A stretch of 11,522 nt of DNA from an uncultured Curvibacter sp. Its GTDB lineage: Bacteria > Pseudomonadota > Gammaproteobacteria > Burkholderiales > Burkholderiaceae. The notes beneath the pieces are model-generated. The model did no database searches. It was given only the letters and a program-made list of their open reading frames with translations, and was not told where the DNA came from. The position numbers were made by a program, and so were the translations under genes. The stretch covers positions 1 to 11,522 of the forward strand of contig CAMLNH010000048.1 of the NCBI GenBank assembly GCA_946481355.1, read 5' to 3'. Shown piece by piece: positions 1-5,432 of this stretch (position 1 is its first letter; every line of letters starts with the position of its first letter).

Positions 1-619
1 CGGCCTTCTGGCCGCGCACGCCTTCGCTGGTGGTGCAGAAGATGTCGGCCAGGTCGTGGCGCACGTGGCGCTTGTCGGTCACGCGGGTCAGGCCGCCGGT
101 GCCGGGCAGCACGCCCAGCAGCGGCACCTCGGGCAGGCTGACCGCGGAGGACCGGTCGTCGATCAGGATGATCTCGTCGCAGGCCAGCGCCAGCTCGTAG
201 CCGCCGCCGGCGCAGGCGCCGTTCACCGCGGCCACGAACTTCAGTCCCGAATGAGCGGACGAGTCCTCGATGCCGTTGCGCGTCTCGTTGGTGAACTTGC
301 AGAAGTTCACCTTCCAGGCGTGGCTGGACAGGCCCAGCATGAAGATGTTGGCGCCGGAGCAAAAGACGCGCTCCTTGCCGCTGGTGACGACCACGGAGCG
401 CACTTCGGGGTGCTCGAACCGGATGCGGTTCAGCGCGTCGTTGAGCTCGATGTCGACGCCGAGGTCGTAGCTGTTGAGCTTGAGCTTGTAGCCTGGGCGC
501 AGGCCGGCGTTTTCATCGATGTCGACGCTGAGCGTCGCCACGGGGCCGTTGAAGCTCAGCTTGAGGTGCTTGTACTGCGAGGGCTGGGTTTGGTACTCAA
601 CACGGGGATCGGTGCTCAC
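1..619 (-). CDS. boxC: Benzoyl-CoA-dihydrodiol lyase BoxC, N-terminal part (cut by window edge)
   Basis: BoxC opens the ring of 2,3-epoxybenzoyl-CoA (its dihydrodiol form) to 3,4-dehydroadipyl-CoA semialdehyde plus formate, in the cytoplasm. Reading leftward from a GTG codon at 619-617 gives an uninterrupted 206-codon frame starting MSTDPRVEYQTQPSQYKHLK and running off the left edge. It shows crotonase-fold oxyanion-hole segments: an early FCSGANIFMLG around residues 86-96, and GACAGGGYELALACDEI around residues 133-149, followed by LPEVPLLGVLPGTGGLTR. These fit BoxC, whose family is about 550 residues, so roughly the last two thirds is missing. The GTG start is supported by GGAGG four bases upstream (plus positions 624-628) and by the lack of any ATG before about codon 93. 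The gene reads away from boxR; boxB and boxA are expected beyond the edge. Call made from sequence recognition, with strong support from boxR, boxD and bclA nearby. Confidence 0.93.
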   Translation of the reverse strand, partial: MSTDPRVEYQTQPSQYKHLKLSFNGPVATLSVDIDENAGLRPGYKLKLNSYDLGVDIELNDALNRIRFEHPEVRSVVVTSGKERVFCSGANIFMLGLSSHAWKVNFCKFTNETRNGIEDSSAHSGLKFVAAVNGACAGGGYELALACDEIILIDDRSSAVSLPEVPLLGVLPGTGGLTRVTDKRHVRHDLADIFCTTSEGVRGQKA

Positions 620-630
620 GGTGCCTCCAA

Positions 631-647
631 TAAGCAAAATAATGCAT
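631..647 (-). promoter_or_regulatory. Candidate BoxR operator 4, in boxC leader
   Basis: On the minus strand this reads ATGCATTATTTTGCTTA, a TGCA-N6-TGCT motif with a following T (TGCA at 646-643, TGCT at 636-633). It lies between the predicted -10 of the boxC promoter and the GGAGG ribosome binding site, so a bound repressor would sit in the early transcribed region. It keeps the TGCA and TGCTT blocks but not the GATAG centre of the other three copies, so it is the weakest match. The region is AT-rich and a chance match is possible. Confidence 0.45.
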
Positions 648-666
648 TAACCAAATCGGTGTAGGC

Positions 667-694
667 ATTATCTTGCTCATATGAGATTTGTCAA
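667..694 (-). promoter_or_regulatory. boxC promoter, sigma-70 type
   Basis: On the minus strand there is a perfect -35 TTGACA (plus 694-689), a 16-base spacer, and a -10 GATAAT (plus 672-667, five of six consensus bases). Transcription should start near 660, giving a leader of about 40 bases before the boxC GTG. The spacer contains the 10-base palindrome CTCATATGAG (676-685). The -35 overlaps the 3' end of candidate operator 3, the arrangement expected of a repressed promoter. Strand, spacing and position all suit boxC. Confidence 0.7.
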
Positions 695-708
695 GCACTA
701 TCCTGCAT
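691..708 (-). promoter_or_regulatory. Candidate BoxR operator 3, upstream of boxC
   Basis: The minus-strand sequence ATGCAGGATAGTGCTTGA contains TGCA-N6-TGCT. It differs at only two of 18 positions from the copy at 1653-1670 in the boxR/cupin intergenic region, and its last four bases are the start of the boxC -35 box TTGACA. It begins five bases beyond the boxR stop codon. BzdR/BoxR-family repressors are reported to bind TGCA-containing repeats in Azoarcus. That this is a BoxR site is inferred from this similarity and from the repetition within the locus. Confidence 0.7.
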
Positions 709-713
709 ATTTC

Positions 714-1673
714 TCAGTTCGTGTGCTGAATGGCCTTGCGGACCAAGTCGCGCAGCAGCAGGAAGGTCGGCTCCAGGGCCTGGGCGCTGGTGTTGAGGGT
801 CAGGTCAGCCTTGGAATAGAAGGGCGCGCGGCCATTCAGGATGCTCTTAAGGTCTTCCATGGCCTCCTTGCTGGCAGCCATGGGGCGCAGATCGCCCTGG
901 GCCATCACGCGCTTCATATGGTCTTCCGGGTTGGCCTGCAGCCAGACCGTGGTGCAGTGCGCCAGCAGCAGATTGAAGGCGGAGGGGTCGGAGACCAAGC
1001 CGCCGGGCGTCGCGATGACGGCCTCGGAATAGATCTGGATCGTCTCCTCCAGGGCCCGCAGTTCGTAGCGGCGGTAGGCGTTGATACCGTACAGCGCGGT
1101 GATCTCGGAGATGCTGCAGCCGGCGAATTTCTCAATCTCGCGGCTCAGCTCGATGAAGGGGAAGCCCAGATCTGCCGCCAGTTTCTGACCGAGTGTGGAC
1201 TTACCTGCGCCACGCAGACCGATGAGGGCCACCCGGGGGCTGTGGGCCGCGTTGTCGCCGCCCGTGCCCAGCATTTCGCCGACGGCTACGCGCACGCGGC
1301 GCAGGGTGGCCTCGTCGCGCTGTTCCAGCATTTCGCGGATCAGCAGCCATTCGGGCGAGGAGGTGGTGATGTCGCCTAGCAGCTCGGCCAGCGAGCAGTG
1401 CAGGGCCGTGGCCAGCTGCAGCAATACCAGGATCGAGGCGTTGCCCACGCCGTATTCCAGGTTGGCCAGATGGCGCTCGGAAATATCTGCCGCCACTGCC
1501 AGCGCCTTGCGGGTCATGCCTCGGCTGGAGCGCAGCGAGCGGACCCGTTCACCAAGCACGCCCAGGAAAGGATTCCGATCTTCCGGGCCCGCCTCGCTAG
1601 AGGGCTCGGCATCGGCCCCACCTTGACCTAGATTAGGTGTTAACCCTGAATCATGCAATATAGTGCTTGACAT
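714..1673 (-). CDS. boxR: BoxR transcriptional repressor (XRE-type HTH plus shikimate-kinase-like domain)
   Basis: A 319-residue predicted repressor of the box genes. An N-terminal extension (1-40) precedes an XRE-type helix-turn-helix at about 42-98 (LGERVRSLRSSRGMTRKALA, then SERHLANLEYGVGN). A linker leads to a shikimate-kinase-like P-loop domain from about 146: Walker A GLRGAGKST 152-160, YRRYE 200-204, PGGLV 223-227 and RAPFY 282-286. This architecture is diagnostic of the BoxR/BzdR family, in which the kinase-like domain senses benzoyl-CoA. The shikimate-binding Asp region of true kinases (FxDxD) is replaced by FIELS (173-177), arguing against catalysis on shikimate. No Shine-Dalgarno precedes the ATG at 1673; a promoter five bases upstream suggests a leaderless mRNA. 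A later start (for example GTG at codon 39) cannot be excluded. Divergent from the cupin operon and co-directional with boxC. Confidence 0.93.
   Translation of the reverse strand: MSSTILHDSGLTPNLGQGGADAEPSSEAGPEDRNPFLGVLGERVRSLRSSRGMTRKALAVAADISERHLANLEYGVGNASILVLLQLATALHCSLAELLGDITTSSPEWLLIREMLEQRDEATLRRVRVAVGEMLGTGGDNAAHSPRVALIGLRGAGKSTLGQKLAADLGFPFIELSREIEKFAGCSISEITALYGINAYRRYELRALEETIQIYSEAVIATPGGLVSDPSAFNLLLAHCTTVWLQANPEDHMKRVMAQGDLRPMAASKEAMEDLKSILNGRAPFYSKADLTLNTSAQALEPTFLLLRDLVRKAIQHTN
1653..1670 (+). promoter_or_regulatory. Candidate BoxR operator 1 (divergent region)
   Basis: Plus-strand ATGCAATATAGTGCTTGA, a TGCA-N6-TGCT motif (TGCA 1654-1657, TGCT 1664-1667) running into the rightward -35 TTGACA at 1667-1672. 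It is 16 of 18 identical to the operator in front of boxC and lies exactly 22 bases from the second copy at 1675-1692. With boxR starting at 1673, it lies inside boxR codons 2 to 7, so the regulator's own coding sequence would carry part of its operator. Confidence 0.7.
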
Positions 1674-1695
1674 GGTGCATCGTAGTGCTTAAGGT
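1667..1695 (+). promoter_or_regulatory. Candidate rightward promoter for the cupin-boxD-bclA-transport operon
   Basis: A perfect -35 TTGACA at 1667-1672 is followed, after 17 bases, by a weak -10 TAAGGT at 1690-1695 (three of six consensus bases). The -35 is fused to operator 1 exactly as the boxC -35 is fused to operator 3, the main argument that it is real. Operator 2 would cover the spacer and -10. Transcription would start near 1702, about 57 bases before the first ATG. The weak -10 leaves the exact position uncertain. Confidence 0.45.
1675..1692 (+). promoter_or_regulatory. Candidate BoxR operator 2 (divergent region)
   Basis: Plus-strand GTGCATCGTAGTGCTTAA contains TGCA (1676-1679), six bases, then TGCT (1686-1689). 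It repeats operator 1 at a phase of 22 bases (about two helical turns), with TAGTGCTT conserved in both. It covers the predicted boxR -10 and the spacer of the rightward promoter, so one occupied site could block both directions. Confidence 0.65.
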
Positions 1696-1707
1696 TCGCA
1701 CGCACAA
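1679..1707 (-). promoter_or_regulatory. Candidate boxR promoter, leaderless transcript
   Basis: On the minus strand, -35-like TTGTGC (plus 1707-1702), a 17-base spacer, and -10 TACGAT (plus 1684-1679, four of six consensus bases), then GCACC and the boxR ATG at 1673. A start six or seven bases after the -10 would fall on or beside the A of the ATG, consistent with the missing Shine-Dalgarno. Both boxes are imperfect, so the call rests mainly on spacing and position. Confidence 0.35.
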
Positions 1708-1758
1708 TAATTCATATTTTGGTGAAACGCAAGCCCGGTTAAGCAAATTGAACGCAAT

Positions 1759-2226
1759 ATGAATCAGGAACAGTTCAAACAAACCCTCGCCAGTCTAACG
1801 GCCCAGATCAGCGGTCGGCCGCTGGATGCCGCCCTGGAGCAGTGGCTGAACGAGCAGCATGGTACGGCCAGCGCCCTGTATCAGTCTCTCAAGCAGTCCT
1901 GTCAGCTCGGCGTCGACGAGGGCTGGCTGTGCAACCGCGAAGGCGGCGGTCTGCGCTACGGCCGGATCTTCAAGCCCGCCCCCGAACTGCACGGCTTCTC
2001 CGTCGATGTCGTCGATATGAAGGACGTCGTCGGCCCGCATCACGTCCACCCGACGGGCGAGATTGATCTCATTATGCCGATCGAAGGGGACGCGCTCTTC
2101 AACGGCCATCCCGCCGGATGGCTGGTCTGTCCTCCTGGCAGCGCGCACAGCCCCACCGTCAGTCGTGGGCGCGCCCTCGTTCTCTATCTGCTGCCCGAAG
2201 GCCGCATTGAATTCACCCGTACTTGA
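1759..2226 (+). CDS. Small cupin-type protein, DUF4863-like, of unproven function
   Basis: A 155-residue cytoplasmic protein opening the plus-strand operon. The C-terminal half has cupin-like metal-site motifs: H95-V-H97 with E101 in HHVHPTGEIDLIMPIEG (94-110), and PPGSAH (125-130) with H130, so a mononuclear metal centre of three His and one Glu is plausible. Residues 1-60 are mostly helical-looking with no motif. It resembles the DUF4863 family, which as I recall includes PnbB-like 4-hydroxylaminobenzoate lyases; that is memory of the family, not a search result. Its place between boxR and boxD suggests a role with benzoate or a substituted benzoate, or as an accessory to the CoA pathway. 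The ATG at 1759 lacks a clear Shine-Dalgarno. boxD follows after 18 bases. Existence as a gene is well supported; function is open. Confidence 0.8.
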   Translation: MNQEQFKQTLASLTAQISGRPLDAALEQWLNEQHGTASALYQSLKQSCQLGVDEGWLCNREGGGLRYGRIFKPAPELHGFSVDVVDMKDVVGPHHVHPTGEIDLIMPIEGDALFNGHPAGWLVCPPGSAHSPTVSRGRALVLYLLPEGRIEFTRT

Positions 2227-2244
2227 TCCACTTCTCTATCTCTC

Positions 2245-3786
2245 ATGACCGAACTTCTTTCCAACTATCTGGCAGGCCGCTGGCAAAACGGTACCGGCGC
2301 AGGCGCCGCATTGCACGACCCTGTGCTGGGTAACGAGCTCGTGCGTGTCGACGCCACAGGCCTGGACCTCGCGGCCGGTTTCGATCACGCACGCAAGCAG
2401 GGCGGCCAGGCGCTGCGCGCCATGACCTACCGTGAGCGCGGCGCCATACTCTCTGCCGTGGGCAAGGTGCTGCAGGCCCAGCGCGACGCCTACTACGAGA
2501 TTTCTACGGCCAACAGCGGCACGGTCAAGAACGACACGGCCGTGGACGTCGATGGGGCGATCTACACCCTGGGCACCTACGCCAAGCTGGGCGAATCCTT
2601 GGGCGATCGTCGCTACCTGCTCGACGGCGAGGCGATCCGGCTCGGGAAAGATCCCCTGTTCCAGTCGCAGCACATGCTGACGCCGACGCGCGGCCTGGCG
2701 TTGTTCATCAACGCCTTCAATTTCCCGGCCTGGGGCCTGTGGGAGAAGGCCGCACCGGCGCTGCTGTCGGGTGTGCCTGTCGTCGTGAAGCCGGCCACGG
2801 CCACGGCTTGGTTGACCCAGCGCATGGTCAAGGACGTCATCGATGCGGGCGTGCTGCCTGCCGGCGCCCTGTCCGTCGTCTGTGGCAGCCCTTCAGGTCT
2901 GCTGGATGCACTGCAGCCCTTCGACGTGCTCTCGTTCACGGGCTCGGCAGACACCGCCGCGAAGCTGCGCACGCACCAAGCCGTCGCGCAGCACTCGGTC
3001 CGGGTGAACATCGAGGCGGACAGCGTCAATTCAGCGTTGCTGCTACCCGGGGAAGCACCGGACAGCCCGGCCTTTGAACTGTTCGTGAAGGAAGTCGTTC
3101 GGGAAATGACGGTGAAGTCCGGCCAGAAGTGCACGGCCGTCCGCCGCATCTTCGTGCCGGAAGCGCTCTACGATGCCGCCGCCCAGGCCATAGCGGCGAA
3201 GCTGGCCAAGACCACCGTGGGCAATCCGCGCAACGAGTCCGTGCGCATGGGCTCGCTCGTGAGCCGGGCTCAGCTGCTCAGTGTGCGCGAGGGGCTGGCG
3301 GCGCTGGGCCAGCATGCGGACATCCTGTTCGACGGTTCGAAAACCGCGCTTGTCGACGCCGATGCGGCCGTGGCCTGCTGCGTGGGCCCCACGCTATTCG
3401 GCACCCGGAAGACCGACAACAGCGTGATCCACGGCACCGAAGTGTTCGGCCCCGTGGCCACGCTCATGCCCTACAAGGACACGGCGCAGGGCCTGGACCT
3501 GGTGCGTCGCGGTGAAGGCTCCCTGGTCGCTTCCATCTACGGCGGCGATCACGCATCGCTCGGCCATGCCGCGCTGGAGCTGGCCGACAGCCACGGCCGC
3601 GTGCACGTGGTGTCACCCGATGTGGGGCAACTGCACACTGGGCACGGCAACGTTATGCCGCAGTCCCTGCACGGCGGCCCGGGCCGCGCGGGCGGGGGCG
3701 AAGAGCTCGGCGGGCAACGCGCCATGAACTTCTATCACCGGCGTAGCGCCATCCAGGCCAGCACCGGTGTGTTGAGCAGTTTGTAG
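2245..3786 (+). CDS. boxD: 3,4-dehydroadipyl-CoA semialdehyde dehydrogenase BoxD
   Basis: Oxidises 3,4-dehydroadipyl-CoA semialdehyde, the BoxC product, to 3,4-dehydroadipyl-CoA, with NADP+ in characterised members, so that carbon proceeds to beta-oxidation. The 513-residue protein is an aldehyde dehydrogenase of the BoxD/PaaZ-like type: NAFNFPAWG (156-164), K182 in VVVKPATA, FTGSADTA (231-238), general-base E257 in NIEADS, catalytic C296 in KSGQKCTAVRR, and TEVFGPVA (398-405). The C-terminal run SLHGGPGRAGGGEELGG followed by MNFYHRRSAIQAS (474-506) is typical of BoxD and PaaZ-type enzymes. There is no fused hydratase domain, which separates it from full PaaZ. Length is normal. It lies 18 bases after the cupin gene and 56 bases before bclA. 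The ATG has little Shine-Dalgarno, suggesting translation coupled to the gene before it. Confidence 0.93.
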   Translation: MTELLSNYLAGRWQNGTGAGAALHDPVLGNELVRVDATGLDLAAGFDHARKQGGQALRAMTYRERGAILSAVGKVLQAQRDAYYEISTANSGTVKNDTAVDVDGAIYTLGTYAKLGESLGDRRYLLDGEAIRLGKDPLFQSQHMLTPTRGLALFINAFNFPAWGLWEKAAPALLSGVPVVVKPATATAWLTQRMVKDVIDAGVLPAGALSVVCGSPSGLLDALQPFDVLSFTGSADTAAKLRTHQAVAQHSVRVNIEADSVNSALLLPGEAPDSPAFELFVKEVVREMTVKSGQKCTAVRRIFVPEALYDAAAQAIAAKLAKTTVGNPRNESVRMGSLVSRAQLLSVREGLAALGQHADILFDGSKTALVDADAAVACCVGPTLFGTRKTDNSVIHGTEVFGPVATLMPYKDTAQGLDLVRRGEGSLVASIYGGDHASLGHAALELADSHGRVHVVSPDVGQLHTGHGNVMPQSLHGGPGRAGGGEELGGQRAMNFYHRRSAIQASTGVLSSL

Positions 3787-3842
3787 ACACAGCGCTCCAC
3801 AACAAACGGCACGACGGACAGAAATAGAAACAGGAGACAGAG

Positions 3843-5432
3843 ATGCCAACGGAGACGCGCCAGCCCGGCGAGCGATTCAATTTCGCGCAGCACCTGATCG
3901 AGCGTAATACGGCCCGGTCCGGTAAGACGGCGTTCATCGACGATGCGGGGACCCTGAGCTACGGACAACTGAGCGATCGTCTGCGCCGTCTGGCGGCCGG
4001 TCTGCTGGCCAGCGGCATGCGCCGCGAAGAGCGGGTCCTGCTGCTCATGCACGACTGCGCGGATTGGCCCGTGAGCTTTCTGGGTGCCATGTACGCGGGC
4101 ATCGTGCCGGTGGCGGTCAACACCCTGCTGACCGCCGAGGACTACGCCTACATGATGCAGCACAGCCGCGCGCAGGCCGTGCTGGTGTCAGCAGCGCTGC
4201 TGCCGGTGTTGCAGAGCGCGATGGACAAGGCGGCCACCAACGGCGGTCACGAAGTCCGCCGCGTGATCGTGTCCCGTCCATCCGCTCCCCTGCCGGCGGC
4301 CATGGAATCGCTGGAGGACGTGATCACACGTCATGAACCTCTGGGCACGCCGGCGGCAACCTGTCCTGACGATCCTGGTTTCTGGCTGTACTCGTCCGGC
4401 TCGACCGGCAAGCCCAAGGGCGCCTTGCACAGCCAGGCCAACCTCTACTGGACGGCCGAGCTCTACGGCACGCCTGTGCTTGGCGTGACGGAACAAGACG
4501 TGTGCTTCTCGGCCGCCAAGCTGTTCTTCGCCTATGGCCTGGGCAATGCACTGACATTTCCGCTCAGCGTGGGTGCGACCGTCATCCTCATGGCCGAACG
4601 CCCGACGCCGGATGCCGTCTTCAAGCGCTGGCGCGGTGAAGTCGGCGGTGCCAAGCCCACGGTGTTCTTCGGCGCGCCGACGGGCTATGCGGGCATGCTC
4701 GCATCACCGGGCCTGCCGGCACGCAAGGAAGTTGCGCTGCGTCTGGCTTCCTCCGCCGGCGAGGCGTTGCCCGCCGAGCTGGGCCAGCGCTTCACGACGC
4801 AGTACGGCGTGGAGATCGTGGACGGCATCGGCTCGACCGAGATGCTGCACATCTTCCTCTCGAACCTGCCGGGCAAGGTGCGCTACGGCACGACGGGCTG
4901 GCCCGTGCCTGGCTACGACATCGAACTGCGCGGTGAGGACGGCCGGGCCGTGGCCGACGGTGAAACGGGCGACCTCTACATCCGGGGCCCGAGCGCCGCG
5001 CTGATGTACTGGGGCAACCGAGCCAAATCGCGCGACACTTTCCAGGGTGAGTGGACCAAGAGCGGCGACAAGTACGTGCGCAATGCCGACGGAACCTACA
5101 CCTACTCCGGCCGCAGTGACGACATGCTCAAGGTCAGCGGCATCTACGTCTCGCCGTTTGAAGTCGAGGCCACGCTGGTGCAGCACCCGGCCGTGCTCGA
5201 GGCCGCCGTCATCGGCGTCAACGACACGAACGGTCTAACCAAGACCAAGGCCTACGTCGTGCTCAAGACAGGACAGCAGGCCAGTGAGGCCGACCTGCAG
5301 GTCTTCGTCAAGGACAAGCTCGCGGCCTACAAATACCCGCGCTCGATCGAGTTCATCAACGAGCTGCCGAAAACCGCGACGGGCAAGATCCAGCGCTTCC
5401 GTCTGCGCGAGCGCGAGGCCAGCACTTCATGA
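3843..5432 (+). CDS. bclA: Benzoate-CoA ligase
   Basis: Activates benzoate with ATP and CoA to benzoyl-CoA, AMP and pyrophosphate, the entry step of the box pathway. This 529-residue ANL-superfamily enzyme has the adenylate P-loop SSGSTGKPKG (184-193), DGIGSTEM (327-334), the hinge/A8 motif GRSDDMLKVSG (423-433) and the adenylation lysine K515 in PKTATGKIQRF. The segment KLFFAYGLGN (226-235) and H336 in STEMLHIF are hallmarks of benzoate-CoA ligases and line the aromatic pocket in known structures. Length matches BadA/BclA enzymes. A good ribosome binding site, AGGAG, lies upstream of the ATG; the 56-base gap before it shows no promoter I can support. Its last four bases overlap the hydrolase start (ATGA). 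Acceptance of substituted benzoates cannot be judged from sequence. Confidence 0.94.
   Translation: MPTETRQPGERFNFAQHLIERNTARSGKTAFIDDAGTLSYGQLSDRLRRLAAGLLASGMRREERVLLLMHDCADWPVSFLGAMYAGIVPVAVNTLLTAEDYAYMMQHSRAQAVLVSAALLPVLQSAMDKAATNGGHEVRRVIVSRPSAPLPAAMESLEDVITRHEPLGTPAATCPDDPGFWLYSSGSTGKPKGALHSQANLYWTAELYGTPVLGVTEQDVCFSAAKLFFAYGLGNALTFPLSVGATVILMAERPTPDAVFKRWRGEVGGAKPTVFFGAPTGYAGMLASPGLPARKEVALRLASSAGEALPAELGQRFTTQYGVEIVDGIGSTEMLHIFLSNLPGKVRYGTTGWPVPGYDIELRGEDGRAVADGETGDLYIRGPSAALMYWGNRAKSRDTFQGEWTKSGDKYVRNADGTYTYSGRSDDMLKVSGIYVSPFEVEATLVQHPAVLEAAVIGVNDTNGLTKTKAYVVLKTGQQASEADLQVFVKDKLAAYKYPRSIEFINELPKTATGKIQRFRLREREASTS

Noticed and set aside
56..664. Plus-strand open frame of 202 codons opposite boxC
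   Set aside because: Low-complexity Ala/Gly/Val/His-rich translation from GC-rich antisense of a clearly recognisable crotonase-family gene; no motif and no ribosome site.
676..685. CTCATATGAG palindrome as a separate operator
   Set aside because: Occurs once, is short and AT-centred, and lies in the spacer of the boxC promoter; nothing else in the window repeats it.
681..1379. Plus-strand open frame of 232 codons opposite boxR
   Set aside because: Antisense of the kinase-like domain of boxR; the translation matches no family and is biased in the manner of a codon-position shadow.
3787..3842. Separate promoter in the 56-base gap before bclA
   Set aside because: No -35/-10 pair of reasonable quality and no TGCA-N6-TGCT motif found; only a ribosome binding site is clear.
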